A DNA stretch of 64,000 bases from Paenibacillus validus NBRC 15382 (GCF_004000985.1 NZ_BIMH01000006.1:62001-126000), one strand, 5' to 3'; positions 38,359 to 46,731 are shown, numbered from the stretch's first letter. The notes: generated by a model from the sequence alone, not told the origin. Made by a program: numbers and translations.

Positions 38359-38802
38359 TCACTCCTTCGATTTGGATTGTCTGGAAGCCTGGAAACGCGA
38401 CGCGATAGCGAGACCTGCCATCGTCCACTCGATCAGTTCGTTTACGGTGTCTTGCCGGCTATGTACCGCCCGCTTAGCTTCCAATACCGTGTCCTCCACC
38501 GTTTGTGAAATGACTCCAATGGACCGTGTTACCCGCCGCACGGCTTCACCGGTTTCGTTCGCCGCCTGAAACCAGGCATCGACCGTATCCAGCTTATGCT
38601 GGAGATCGTCAATGAGCGTCACAGAAGCTTCGATGACCCTTTCCGACTCTTGCACCGTATGCAGCGCTTGCTTCTGCAGACGATCGATCGACGATTCCCC
38701 CAGCCGCAGCAGCGCATGGGTATAGAGCAAGAAGCGAATGAACGTTACCGAAACCGCCAAGAACGCGACCATACAAAACGCTAACCCCCATTGCCACCAC
38801 AT
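38359..38802 (-). CDS. ytxG: YtxG-like DUF948 membrane protein
   Basis: The 147-residue protein has one N-terminal transmembrane helix (about 4-27) and a coiled-coil remainder with heptad-like hydrophobics (SIDRLQKQALHTVQESERVIEASVTLIDDL). This fits DUF948/YtxG, the partner of YtxH. ATG 38802 is chosen because GGAGG lies eight bases upstream; a GTG at 38811 sits inside that site. It is the first gene of the ytxGH pair. Confidence 0.85.
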   Translation of the reverse strand: MWWQWGLAFCMVAFLAVSVTFIRFLLYTHALLRLGESSIDRLQKQALHTVQESERVIEASVTLIDDLQHKLDTVDAWFQAANETGEAVRRVTRSIGVISQTVEDTVLEAKRAVHSRQDTVNELIEWTMAGLAIASRFQASRQSKSKE

Positions 38803-38986
38803 GGGCCCCACCTCCGCCGTTCGTTTCCGCTCCTAGACGAATGCCTATGAGATACTACAGTATAAGTAGGCGACTTTCGTTTTGACACTCTTTCCGCGAA
38901 AAAAGTCCAGGTCCGGGTGCTCCTCATGCATGGAAAGTTTGTTCGATCTACCCATGATCAGGTATAATAAAAAAGGACTTTGGGGC

Positions 38987-39009
38987 AAAAAAAAACGGCC
39001 TTTCGGCCG
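38987..39009 (-). terminator. Terminator of the FAD protein gene
   Basis: CGGCC/GGCCG stem with a four-base loop followed on the minus strand by nine T. Confidence 0.8.
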
Positions 39010-39030
39010 CTTTCTCCAATCGTTTATTGC

Positions 39031-39600
39031 TTAAGCTTTAAGCACGTCATGGTCGACATAACGTTCGCCGTTCAGCTCGCTGATGACATTGATCGCTACT
39101 TTTGCGCCGTCCCCGGCCGTTACGATCGTATGCACGCTGACGCCCGCAACCGTGCCTGCCGCCCAGATGCCCGCCACGCTTGTTCGACCGTCGGCCTGTG
39201 TATCGATGACCGTCTTGATGCGCGGCTCGGTACCCGGCTTCGTCCGGACGCCCACGCTCTCCGCTAATTCAACGGACAGGCCGGTTGCCAGAATAACGTG
39301 TTTGGCCTCGAAGCTGCCGCTTTCCGTCTCGACACGGAAACCGTCGCCGGCTTGCTCGAGCCGTACGGCTTTGGCTTGGACGAGCTCTGCGCCGAACTTG
39401 GCAGCTTGCTTTTTGCCGGTGTCCACCAAATCCGGTCCCGCAATTTCCGCTACACCATAATGATTCTCGATCCAAGCGCGTTTGGTGATGCTCTGATCGT
39501 TATCCACCAGTACCGTCTTCTTCCCAGCTTTCGCGGTAAATAACGCTGCGCTTGCTCCTGCCGGTCCTGCTCCGATAATCGCTACTTCATAAGACATCAT
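39031..39600 (-). CDS. Short thioredoxin-reductase-like FAD protein
   Basis: The 189-residue protein has the FAD dinucleotide motif IIGAGPAGASAAL (about 8-20), an ATGLSV segment (about 106-111) and the FAD-closing motif GIWAAGTVAG (about 146-155). This is one Rossmann domain only: the NADPH domain and the CxxC redox pair of thioredoxin reductase (about 310 residues) are missing, yet the frame is intact at both ends. It may need a partner reductase. ATG at 39600 or 39597 starts it; a GAGGAG site is upstream. A strong inverted repeat lies about 60 bases upstream. Confidence 0.75.
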   Translation of the reverse strand: MMSYEVAIIGAGPAGASAALFTAKAGKKTVLVDNDQSITKRAWIENHYGVAEIAGPDLVDTGKKQAAKFGAELVQAKAVRLEQAGDGFRVETESGSFEAKHVILATGLSVELAESVGVRTKPGTEPRIKTVIDTQADGRTSVAGIWAAGTVAGVSVHTIVTAGDGAKVAINVISELNGERYVDHDVLKA

Positions 39601-39658
39601 CCATCTACTCCTCTTTCATGGGATCTACCCGCAGTCGCAGGCTGCACACTATTCATTC

Positions 39659-39689
39659 TTACCAAACTCAATATACTTTAGTTTAGTAA
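39659..39689. promoter_or_regulatory. 13-base inverted repeat, candidate operator
   Basis: TTACCAAACTCAA and its near-complement TTTAGTTTAGTAA (11 of 13 pairs) flank a five-base centre, upstream of the FAD protein gene. The form suits a MarR/HxlR-type dimeric regulator. Confidence 0.5.
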
Positions 39690-39856
39690 GATAGGCATAT
39701 TTCCATTATCCCCCTACATTTACCACTTGTCAACTTGTGTGAATGTGAATGAGAACGGGTAACAAATGTAGAAAATTATACTTTTTTAAAACTTTTTCAG
39801 CCGCACGCGCGTCTAATCTTTGACTGTATTCGACAACTTGTCCGGGAGGAAATGGA

Positions 39857-40993
39857 ATGCTGCCCCGCCAAAAAATAAAAAAAACAACTAAACGCAAAAC
39901 GGTCCGCAATACGCTAATCTCCTTGGCTATCATCGGAGCCGGAGCTTTGACATACGCCGGTTACCTCCTATATAAAGCCGACACAGCCCTTGAGAACATG
40001 TCTCTGCCGAGCGGAAATTCAACAGCGCAAGCCGCCGCGCCGATAGTCGACGCTCAACTCATGAAGCCCATGAGCTTCCTGCTTGCGGGCGTGGACAGCC
40101 GCGACGGCAGCGGCGGGTCGATGAACACCGACGTGCTGATGTTAGTCAGTCTAAACCCTGAGCGACGTGCCGCCACTATCGTGTCCATACCGCGCGATCT
40201 GCAGATGAATCCGAAGGCGTATGGCTTGCCGAGTCATAAAGCCAATTATTATTACGCGTACTATAACAATCAGGACAAAGACACCGCACTGTCGAAGACC
40301 AAACAGCTGTACAGCAACATGTTCAACGTTCCAATCGATTACATGGCGGTCATCGATTTTGACGGGTTTCGCGAAGTCGTTGACGAATTGAACGGCATTG
40401 AAGTTAACGTCGATATGGATATGCGATACGTAGATACGGAAGACGGAACCGACATTAACCTGAAGAAGGGCTTGCAAACGCTGAGCGGCAAAGAAACGCT
40501 GGACTTCCTTCGTTACCGCAAATCGAATCGCGGCACCGATGAATCGTCTGATACGGCCCGCAACGAAAGACAGCAGCTCGTGCTCGACAAGCTGCTCTCC
40601 CAGATGACTTCGCTAGGCGGCATCACCCAATGGGGCGGTATTCTTGAGATTGCCGGCCGCAACGTCAAGACCGATATCCCCGTGGACACGCTGCGAAAGT
40701 TCATCTTATCGTTCCAGAAGCTGAAGCCGGAGCAGCTTGAATTTATTCATTTAGACGGGCGTTGGGACAGTCCGTATATTGTGCCGAAGGAAGAAGATCT
40801 TACCGCAGCCGTCGCCGCGCTCCGTACGCAGCTGGGGCTGCCGGCTCAAGATCCGTCATTCGCCACTGTTACCGGTTCCACTTACAATGCATGGCGTACG
40901 AAATTCGGCATCGATCCCGCTGTCACCAAATCGGCTGCGACGACGCAACGCACGGGCGGATCGAACACCCGGGAAGTGAATAAAGCTCGGTAA
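39857..40993 (+). CDS. LCP (LytR-CpsA-Psr) family ligase
   Basis: The 378-residue protein has a basic N-terminus, one membrane helix (about 20-42) and an extracellular LCP domain (about 70-245). Motifs are LLAGVDSRDGSGG, TDVLMLVSLNP, IVSIPRDLQM, NYYYAYY, FDGFREVVDELNGIEV and LDFLRYRKSNRG, with the Arg/Asp residues that bind polyprenyl pyrophosphate. The family attaches teichoic acids or other glycopolymers to peptidoglycan. ATG 39857 has GGGAGG upstream. The C-terminal 60 residues are Thr/Ala-rich. Confidence 0.92.
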   Translation: MLPRQKIKKTTKRKTVRNTLISLAIIGAGALTYAGYLLYKADTALENMSLPSGNSTAQAAAPIVDAQLMKPMSFLLAGVDSRDGSGGSMNTDVLMLVSLNPERRAATIVSIPRDLQMNPKAYGLPSHKANYYYAYYNNQDKDTALSKTKQLYSNMFNVPIDYMAVIDFDGFREVVDELNGIEVNVDMDMRYVDTEDGTDINLKKGLQTLSGKETLDFLRYRKSNRGTDESSDTARNERQQLVLDKLLSQMTSLGGITQWGGILEIAGRNVKTDIPVDTLRKFILSFQKLKPEQLEFIHLDGRWDSPYIVPKEEDLTAAVAALRTQLGLPAQDPSFATVTGSTYNAWRTKFGIDPAVTKSAATTQRTGGSNTREVNKAR

Positions 40994-41076
40994 CTGCATC
41001 CGGTGCTTACGCTCTTTTCCCAAGACACAAATATCGTGTATACTGGGCTTACCAACAATGGAAACAAGGTGAAGTC

Positions 41077-41595
41077 ATGGCAGAGAAAATGATCCGCAAT
41101 ATCGGAGACCCGGTCTTGCGGGAGAAATGCAAGCCGATCGTCCAAGTCAATTCCAACGCTATTAAGCTGCTCGACGATCTGCGTGAAACCTTATACGCCG
41201 TACCCGGCCGCGCAGGCTTGGCAGCCCCGCAAATAGGTATACCGAAGCGCGCAGCCGTGCTGGACTGCGGAACCGGATTGATCGAGCTGATCAATCCCGA
41301 GATCATCGAACGCAAAGGCAGCCAGGAAGGCGCCGAGGGCTGCTTATCCATCCCGAACGTATATGGGTTTGTCACACGGGCCGCTTCCATCAAAGTAAAG
41401 ACGTTGACCCGCAGCGGCGAGGAGGCTATCCTCGAAGCCGAAGGACATCTCGCGGTGTGTATGCAGCACGAAATCGATCATTTGGACGGGGTATTGTATA
41501 TCGACCATGTGAAGCAGGGCGATTTGTACGACGAGTCGACGGATAAGCCGATGAACGTGTACGATTTGATTCGCCTGTCCAAGCAGGGCCAGTAG
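41077..41595 (+). CDS. def: Peptide deformylase
   Basis: The 172-residue enzyme removes the formyl group from new proteins. Motif I is GLAAPQIG (the first Gly of GxGLAAPQ is replaced, RAGLAAPQ), motif II is EGCLSIP with metal-binding Cys89, and motif III is QHEIDH with His131 and His135 as ligands and Glu132 catalytic. All ligands are present. ATG 41077 has AAGGTGA upstream. Monocistronic, with a strong terminator; not next to fmt. Confidence 0.95.
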   Translation: MAEKMIRNIGDPVLREKCKPIVQVNSNAIKLLDDLRETLYAVPGRAGLAAPQIGIPKRAAVLDCGTGLIELINPEIIERKGSQEGAEGCLSIPNVYGFVTRAASIKVKTLTRSGEEAILEAEGHLAVCMQHEIDHLDGVLYIDHVKQGDLYDESTDKPMNVYDLIRLSKQGQ

Positions 41596-41603
41596 CAATC
41601 GAT

Positions 41604-41642
41604 GAAGGGAAGCGGGGTCGGGTTTCGACCTCGCTTCCCTTC
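41604..41642 (+). terminator. Terminator after def
   Basis: A 17-pair stem with one G-T wobble and a five-base loop, followed by a partial T run (CGTATTTTC). Confidence 0.8.
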
Positions 41643-41745
41643 GTATTTTCCCCCAACGCTGATGAATGCCGCGGTCCATTTGCAGCGGCGGTCACGCGGC
41701 TGCCTTCTTTTTTTCCCAAGCCGCGAATGATTTGATGTATATGGC

Positions 41746-41787
41746 AAAAAAACCGTCCCATCCTGCGCGAACAGGATAGGGCGGTTT
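41746..41787 (-). terminator. Terminator of the SufR-like gene
   Basis: AAACCGTCCCATCCTG pairs with CAGGATAGGGCGGTTT; on the minus strand seven T follow. Confidence 0.85.
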
Positions 41788-41801
41788 GGGTTTCATGATG
41801 A

Positions 41802-42437
41802 TTAGTTCGGTTTAATGATATACGTGCACTTGCTGCCGCTCTTGGCCAAGCACTCGGTTCGTTCCACGTGCGCTTCTCCGCCCAGCAAATTGCGAAACAT
41901 CGCCAATTCGCAGCTGCAAGCATGATTGTAATGATTAGCTACCTGGGCAATCGGACAGTTGTATTCCTGGAGCAAATAAGTACCGTCCTCTTGCTCCTCC
42001 AGCTCAACCATATACCCGTTCGCATTCTGAATATCCGCCAGCTCCAGCACCCGCTCGGTCAAAGGCTTGCCCGCCATCCGCTCCTCGTAACGACCGATCA
42101 GCCGATCCTTGCGGCGCTCGAATAGCAAGTTCACCTGCTCCTGACCGGAAACGGCTTCCAGCTCCTCCAACAAATCCAGGGTGAGAAACTGATATTTCTT
42201 AGGAAATAATTCGTCGGCCGCTGCCGATAACGAATATAAATGGGTCGGTCTGCCCATCGCTTGCCGAACCAGCCTCGATTCGATCAAGCTGTCCCGCTCC
42301 AACGTGTTCAGATGACGACGGACCGCCATCTCCGTTATTCCGAGCCGTTTCGACAAATCGCCGACACTCATAGAACCCTTGGTTTTCAATAAGGTGATGA
42401 TGACTTTTCTAGTGGAAACATCAGGTTCTTGGTTCAT
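41802..42437 (-). CDS. SufR-like winged-helix regulator with C-terminal cysteine cluster
   Basis: The 211-residue protein has an N-terminal winged helix (about 8-75; MSVGDLSKRLGITEMAVRRHLNTLERDSLI) of the DeoR/ArsR type. Its C-terminal half has cysteines in EYNCPIAQ, NHACSCELA, RTECLAKSGSKC. This C-x12-C-x-C spacing plus further Cys resembles SufR-type Fe-S-sensing repressors. It probably controls Fe-S or redox genes, but no suf genes lie nearby. ATG 42437 is the start, with a GGATGGTGAGA region upstream. The AT-rich gap 42438-42600 to its right probably holds its promoter. Confidence 0.82.
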   Translation of the reverse strand: MNQEPDVSTRKVIITLLKTKGSMSVGDLSKRLGITEMAVRRHLNTLERDSLIESRLVRQAMGRPTHLYSLSAAADELFPKKYQFLTLDLLEELEAVSGQEQVNLLFERRKDRLIGRYEERMAGKPLTERVLELADIQNANGYMVELEEQEDGTYLLQEYNCPIAQVANHYNHACSCELAMFRNLLGGEAHVERTECLAKSGSKCTYIIKPN

Positions 42438-42611
42438 CCGGTCTCACCATCCTTCGTACGCAGGTCGCCATTATTCGACAATTCGACAAATAAAATTCCA
42501 CACGCCAATGAATACCCTCATTGTATACGAAATTACACGATAAGTAAATTAATATACTACTATGTATATAAAATCCTAATGGAGGAAAGCGTTCCCGCTT
42601 TACACAAAGAA

Positions 42612-42635
42612 GCGAAGCCGACGCGTCGGCTTCGC
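42612..42635 (-). terminator. Palindromic terminator of the thiD operon
   Basis: GCGAAGCCG/CGGCTTCGC stem with an inner ACGCGT centre, downstream of the minus-strand DUF86 gene; followed by TTCTTTGTG. Confidence 0.65.
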
Positions 42636-42675
42636 ACTTATTCACCACGGATAATCGCTTACCTTCTCCTGCGGA

Positions 42676-43116
42676 TTACAGCACTTCTTTGCGAATGAAA
42701 GCCGGTACGGCTTCTGCGAACGTTTCCAGCGCCTCAGGCAGCGCTTCGACTAGCGGATGTAAGCCATCCCGCACGATGTCCGCATAGTCTTGAGCCAGCA
42801 GCCGGCGAAGTTGTACGAGCGCCTTCAATGTCCCGGCCGTTGGAGCTTCAACAACGCCTTCTCCTTCCAAAATGTCCACGATGTCTTCATAACTGCTCGC
42901 ATCGCGCATCATAAAAGCATCGATCAGCAAGCTGCCGATGTCCGTCACCGTTTCGATCGCCAAGTGAAGCGTGCGCTCCTGCGCCAAATGAAACAAGAGC
43001 GTTGCAGAAGCCGGGCCTGCAGTCGAATGAGCCTCCTGCAGTTCGCGGCAAGCTTGAATTAACGTCGGGATGAACGACAACCGAAGGTCGATTTGTTCTT
43101 GATTGACATAGTACAT
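42676..43116 (-). CDS. DUF86 (HepT/YutE-like HEPN) family protein
   Basis: The 146-residue all-helical protein resembles YutE and HepT-type HEPN proteins. FMMRDASSYEDIVDILEGEGVV is the typical central region and LRRLLAQDYADI sits where toxins have the RNase motif RxxxxH(x)Y. Here Asp replaces His, so nuclease activity is doubtful, and no MNT nucleotidyltransferase partner lies next to it. ATG 43116 begins three bases after the stop of a 35-residue membrane protein gene, as third gene of the thiD operon. Confidence 0.75.
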   Translation of the reverse strand: MYYVNQEQIDLRLSFIPTLIQACRELQEAHSTAGPASATLLFHLAQERTLHLAIETVTDIGSLLIDAFMMRDASSYEDIVDILEGEGVVEAPTAGTLKALVQLRRLLAQDYADIVRDGLHPLVEALPEALETFAEAVPAFIRKEVL

Positions 43117-43119
43117 GGC

Positions 43120-43227
43120 TTATCCCCGCTTTTTCTTTTTCCATTTCGACCATAACAAGATGGCCGGGAACGAGACGATCAAAAGAACGATTAACAATAC
43201 TGCCTGCATCAAGTATTCGTAGCTCAT
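43120..43227 (-). CDS. 35-residue membrane peptide in the thiD operon
   Basis: ATG 43227 has AAGGAG six bases upstream. The product has one hydrophobic helix (about 8-26) and a very basic end (KWKKKKRG). It lies 17 bases after thiD and three bases before the DUF86 gene, all on the minus strand, so it is almost certainly translated from the same mRNA. Function unknown. Confidence 0.6.
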   Translation of the reverse strand: MSYEYLMQAVLLIVLLIVSFPAILLWSKWKKKKRG

Positions 43228-43244
43228 ATCGGTCTCCTTCTGTG

Positions 43245-44057
43245 CTAGGCCCGGCCGGAGGCGTTCTCGCGGGAATAGGCCCAATGATTGGTCGGCCCGT
43301 GTCCACCGCCGATCCCCAACTCATCGCGAATGGCCAGCGTAATGAACCGTTTGGCCGTATGCGCCGCTTCCAGCAAGCTGCGTCCCTTCGCCAGTTCCGC
43401 ACAGATCGCCGCCGAGAACGTACAGCCCGTTCCATGCGTATGACGCGTCTCATACCGCTGCGCAACGAGCAGATGAAACGTCTCGCCGTCGAACAGCACA
43501 TCGGTCGGCTCGCCGCTTCGGTGCCCGCCCTTCACGATCGCCGCGCCGGCCCCGTGCTGCCGGACCAGCTGCCGCGCCGCTTCCTTCATATCGTCCAGTG
43601 AACCGATCGTCAATCCGGTCAGCACTTCGGCTTCCGGAATGTTCGGGGTGACGACGGCCGCGAGCGGCAGCAGCTTGTCCCGCAGCGCGTTCTGCGCGTT
43701 CGAAGCGAGCAGGCTGGCTCCGCCTTTGGCCACCATGACCGGGTCGACTACCAGCTTCGTTAAACCGGCTTTGCGGATGCACGAAGCGACCACCTCGATC
43801 ACTTCCGGCTGCGACAGCATGCCGGTCTTGGCCGCATCCGCTCCGATATCGGATAAGACGGCGTCGATCTGCTTCTCGATCCCTTCTAGCGGAACATCGT
43901 ATATGCCGTGAACCCCGAGCGTGTTTTGCGCGGTGATCGCCGTGACCGCAGACATGCCGAACACGTCGAGCATTTGGAACGTCTTCAAGTCCGCTTGAAT
44001 CCCTGCGCCGCCGCCGCTGTCCGAACCGGCTATCGTTAACGCTTTATGTACCTTCAT
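43245..44057 (-). CDS. thiD: Hydroxymethylpyrimidine/phosphomethylpyrimidine kinase
   Basis: The 270-residue ribokinase-fold enzyme phosphorylates HMP and HMP-P for thiamine synthesis. It has IAGSDSGGGAGIQADLKTF (about 9-27), VVDPVMVAKGG (about 105) and the catalytic anion hole THGTGCTFSAAI (about 208-219) with the Asp equivalent and Gly-rich loop. ATG 44057 is used, with an AGAGGAT site. No TPP riboswitch motif is seen upstream. It is divergent from tenI-thiO and heads a three-gene unit. Confidence 0.95.
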   Translation of the reverse strand: MKVHKALTIAGSDSGGGAGIQADLKTFQMLDVFGMSAVTAITAQNTLGVHGIYDVPLEGIEKQIDAVLSDIGADAAKTGMLSQPEVIEVVASCIRKAGLTKLVVDPVMVAKGGASLLASNAQNALRDKLLPLAAVVTPNIPEAEVLTGLTIGSLDDMKEAARQLVRQHGAGAAIVKGGHRSGEPTDVLFDGETFHLLVAQRYETRHTHGTGCTFSAAICAELAKGRSLLEAAHTAKRFITLAIRDELGIGGGHGPTNHWAYSRENASGRA

Positions 44058-44186
44058 GACTCTTCAATCCTCTCCGCCCAATCCTTCCTATTAGTTTAGA
44101 CCTCCGGGCCTTCCCTCGTCAAGGCTGTCATCCGAGCCGAAAAGCAAAGTTTTCGTGATCATTTTTTGACAAGTGGAACAAACGCT

Positions 44187-44215
44187 TTGACGCCGTAAAG
44201 CCCCAGCGTTATGAT
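44187..44215 (+). promoter_or_regulatory. Sigma-A promoter of tenI-thiO
   Basis: TTGACG at 44187-44192 and TATGAT at 44210-44215, 17-base spacer. Confidence 0.7.
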
Positions 44216-44253
44216 GAAACTACGATGAAAATTCGGAAAGGTTCGATTGCCCT

Positions 44254-44910
44254 ATGCCGACGTACCCCTGCACGCACGAACTTCATTTGGTCACCACCGG
44301 CCGCCAAGAGCTGGAAGACGTTGCCGCTATCCTGCGGGACTGTCCGGTTGCGATGATCGACGTGCTGCACATCCGTGAGAAACACCGCTCCGCGCGCGAG
44401 CTCATTCGCTGGTACCGGACCCTCAAGCCGCTGCTGCCGCATACGGCCGTCCTGCTGAACGACCGCTTGGACGCGGCACTGGCTGTGCAAGCCGACGGCG
44501 TCCAGCTCGGCGGAGGCAGCTTGTCGCCGGACGAAGCGAGAGCGCTTGCGCCGCAGGGCATGCGGATCGGCCGCTCGGTCCACACACCGGAAGAGGCGGT
44601 CGAAGCCGCCCGGGGAGGGGCGGACTTCGTCCTCTACGGCCATGTCTACGAGAGCGGCTCGAAGCCGGGATTGGCGGGACGCGGCCTTGAAGCGCTGACG
44701 CACGCCGTACAAGCGTCGCCGATCCCTGTGATCGCCATCGGCGGCATCCGGCCGGAGCGCGCCGAAGAGGTGCTGGCGACGGGCGCAGCCGGAGTTGCGG
44801 TTTTGTCGGGCGTGTTCCTGCATGAGAAGCCCGGCGCGCAAATCGAGCTGTTCCGGCAAGCGATCGATCGGACGAAGCCATTGCAATTGCCAAGGAGAGG
44901 ATTCCTATGA
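44254..44910 (+). CDS. tenI: TenI-like thiazole tautomerase
   Basis: The 218-residue TIM-barrel protein is closest to TenI, which aromatises the thiazole phosphate carboxylate tautomer, and less like ThiE. Evidence is LHIREK, LLNDR, GVQLGGGSLSP, GRSVHTPEEAVEA with the Ser-Val-His that TenI shows, and YGHVYESGSKPGLAGRGL. ATG 44254 starts it. It overlaps thiO by ATGA. Confidence 0.85.
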   Translation: MPTYPCTHELHLVTTGRQELEDVAAILRDCPVAMIDVLHIREKHRSARELIRWYRTLKPLLPHTAVLLNDRLDAALAVQADGVQLGGGSLSPDEARALAPQGMRIGRSVHTPEEAVEAARGGADFVLYGHVYESGSKPGLAGRGLEALTHAVQASPIPVIAIGGIRPERAEEVLATGAAGVAVLSGVFLHEKPGAQIELFRQAIDRTKPLQLPRRGFL

Positions 44911-46076
44911 CCACCGTCTCAAATTGTACCCCTGTTAGCCCGGACGCCCCTTCGGCGATTATCGTCGGAGGCGGCGTCATCGGAGCCGCCATCGCCTACG
45001 AGCTGGGCAAAGCGGGCTTCGCCTGCACGCTGCTTGATAAAGGAGGCTGGAGCCAGGAAGCTTCTACCGCCGCGGCCGGCATGCTGGGCGCGCAGGTGGA
45101 AATCCATCAGCCGGGACCATTCTACGAGCTGTGCCGCGCCAGCCAGCAGCTGTACCGCCCCTGGGCCGAAGAACTGGAAGCGTTGACGGGCATCACCCCG
45201 CAATATATACCGGAAGGCATCGTCAGAGCCGCATTAACCGAAGAGGATGAAACGGAACTGCGCAGCCGGCTAACGTGGATGTCCGATGCACGATGGATGA
45301 GCCCGGAGGAGATGCTGCAGCTCGAATCCGAGCTGACGCCTGCCGTCCGCGGCGGGTTGCTTCTGCATGCCGACCATCAAGTCCATCCGGTCTGGCTGGC
45401 CCGGACGCTGCGCGCCGCGCTCGTACGCCAAGGCTGCCGCATCCGCGAGTGGACCCCGGTCACCCGTCTGCTGACCGACTCCGGCAGCGGACGCGTGAAC
45501 GGCGTCCATACGCCGGAAGGCGGGCTGACGGCCGACTTCGTCGTCCTGGCCGCCGGCGCCTGGAGCTCGTCGTTGACCGAACCGCTCGGCTTAACGCTGC
45601 CGATGTTCCCGGTCAAAGGCCAATGCCTGTCCGTGCGCACCGAAGCGCCGCTTATCCGCTCGACCGTCTTTACCAAAGGCTGTTATATCGTGCCGAAGAA
45701 CGACGGCAGCTACATCATCGGCGCCACGCAAGAACAGGTCGGCTTCGATAAACGTGCCACAACCCGCGTCATTGCCGATCTGTACGACAAAGCGGCGGCG
45801 CTGCTGCCGCGGATAGCCGAAGCCGAATTCGTGAGCACCTGGGCCGGACTGCGTCCGGGCACGGAAGATGAGCTGCCGTTCCTCGGCGCCTGGGACGGCG
45901 CCCCGGGTCTGCTGCTCGCGACCGGCCATTACCGGAACGGCATTCTGCTCGCTCCGGTCACCGGCAAGCTGATCGCCCAGCTCGTGCAAGACCGTCCGAC
46001 CGAAGTCGATCTCACGCCTTACTCGCCGGCAAGAGTCGCCGCGCCTCGGGCCGCTGCGGGCGCCATTACGATTTGA
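44907..46076 (+). CDS. thiO: Glycine oxidase
   Basis: The 389-residue FAD enzyme oxidises glycine to the imine needed for the thiazole ring of thiamine. FAD-binding signatures are IIVGGGVIGAAIAYELGKAG (about 18-37) and STAAAGMLGAQ (about 52), with GHYRNGILLAPVTG (about 345) near the C-terminus. It is coupled to tenI by a four-base overlap and has AAGGAGAGG upstream of its ATG. Unlike in Bacillus, thiS, thiG and thiF do not follow. Its last 11 bases overlap the convergent TPR gene. Confidence 0.93.
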   Translation: MTTVSNCTPVSPDAPSAIIVGGGVIGAAIAYELGKAGFACTLLDKGGWSQEASTAAAGMLGAQVEIHQPGPFYELCRASQQLYRPWAEELEALTGITPQYIPEGIVRAALTEEDETELRSRLTWMSDARWMSPEEMLQLESELTPAVRGGLLLHADHQVHPVWLARTLRAALVRQGCRIREWTPVTRLLTDSGSGRVNGVHTPEGGLTADFVVLAAGAWSSSLTEPLGLTLPMFPVKGQCLSVRTEAPLIRSTVFTKGCYIVPKNDGSYIIGATQEQVGFDKRATTRVIADLYDKAAALLPRIAEAEFVSTWAGLRPGTEDELPFLGAWDGAPGLLLATGHYRNGILLAPVTGKLIAQLVQDRPTEVDLTPYSPARVAAPRAAAGAITI

Positions 46077-46731
46077 ACCTGGCGAGCAGCGCCCAGCGCC
46101 GCTCGAAGCGACGTTTGTATTTGGGAAGCCCCCGGTACAGTTCCACCGTCTCCCGGAACGCACGGCGGGCTTCTTCTTCGCGCCCGAGCTCCTTATACAG
46201 CAGCCCGAGCCTGTAGTAGGCTTCGCAAGAAGAGGAATTCACTTCGCGGAATTTTTCCAGGTACCCGACTGCTTTCTCGGGATCGGTTGCGGCGTAAGCC
46301 TCGCCAAGCCGCAAATACGGCTCGCCGTACTTCACGCGTGGATTGATGTCCAGCGCCCGCCGGATTAAAGCTTCGCCGTCTTCCCGGTGGCCGCGCTTTA
46401 ATTGGCAGATGCCCGATTCGCTGAGCACATCCGCCGAATCGTCCATGATGCGCCGTACATCTTCCAGCAGCTCGAAGGCAGCGTCGTACTTCTTCTGCTC
46501 CATATAAATACGGGCGATTTCCAGCTTCGTCGACGTGTGATGGGGACTCATGCGCAGCTCGTCGCGCAATCGGCTGAGCCGGCGGATTCGCTGCAGCGGC
46601 TTGAACAAGCTGGGCGTCAGCCCGATAAAGCGCCGCTCCAAGACGTATAGAACGATCAGGAGCACAAGGAGCGCTACGAACGGATTTCCTGTTAACCACC
46701 ATAGTAAGGAAAAAATCAGAACTTTGCTCAA
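46066..46731 (-). CDS. Membrane-anchored TPR protein
   Basis: The 221-residue protein has an N-terminal membrane segment (about 5-32) and tetratricopeptide repeats (about 65-205; for example KLEIARIYMEQKKYDAAFELLEDV and YYRLGLLYKELGREEEARRAFRETVEL). It probably scaffolds another membrane complex. TTG 46731 is preferred, eight bases after AAGGAAGG. Its 3-prime end overlaps thiO by 11 bases. Confidence 0.8.
   Translation of the reverse strand: MSKVLIFSLLWWLTGNPFVALLVLLIVLYVLERRFIGLTPSLFKPLQRIRRLSRLRDELRMSPHHTSTKLEIARIYMEQKKYDAAFELLEDVRRIMDDSADVLSESGICQLKRGHREDGEALIRRALDINPRVKYGEPYLRLGEAYAATDPEKAVGYLEKFREVNSSSCEAYYRLGLLYKELGREEEARRAFRETVELYRGLPKYKRRFERRWALLARFKS

Noticed and set aside
44058-44253. 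Expected TPP riboswitch upstream of thiamine genes
   Set aside because: No CTGAGA/ACCTGATCTGG-type core could be found on either strand.
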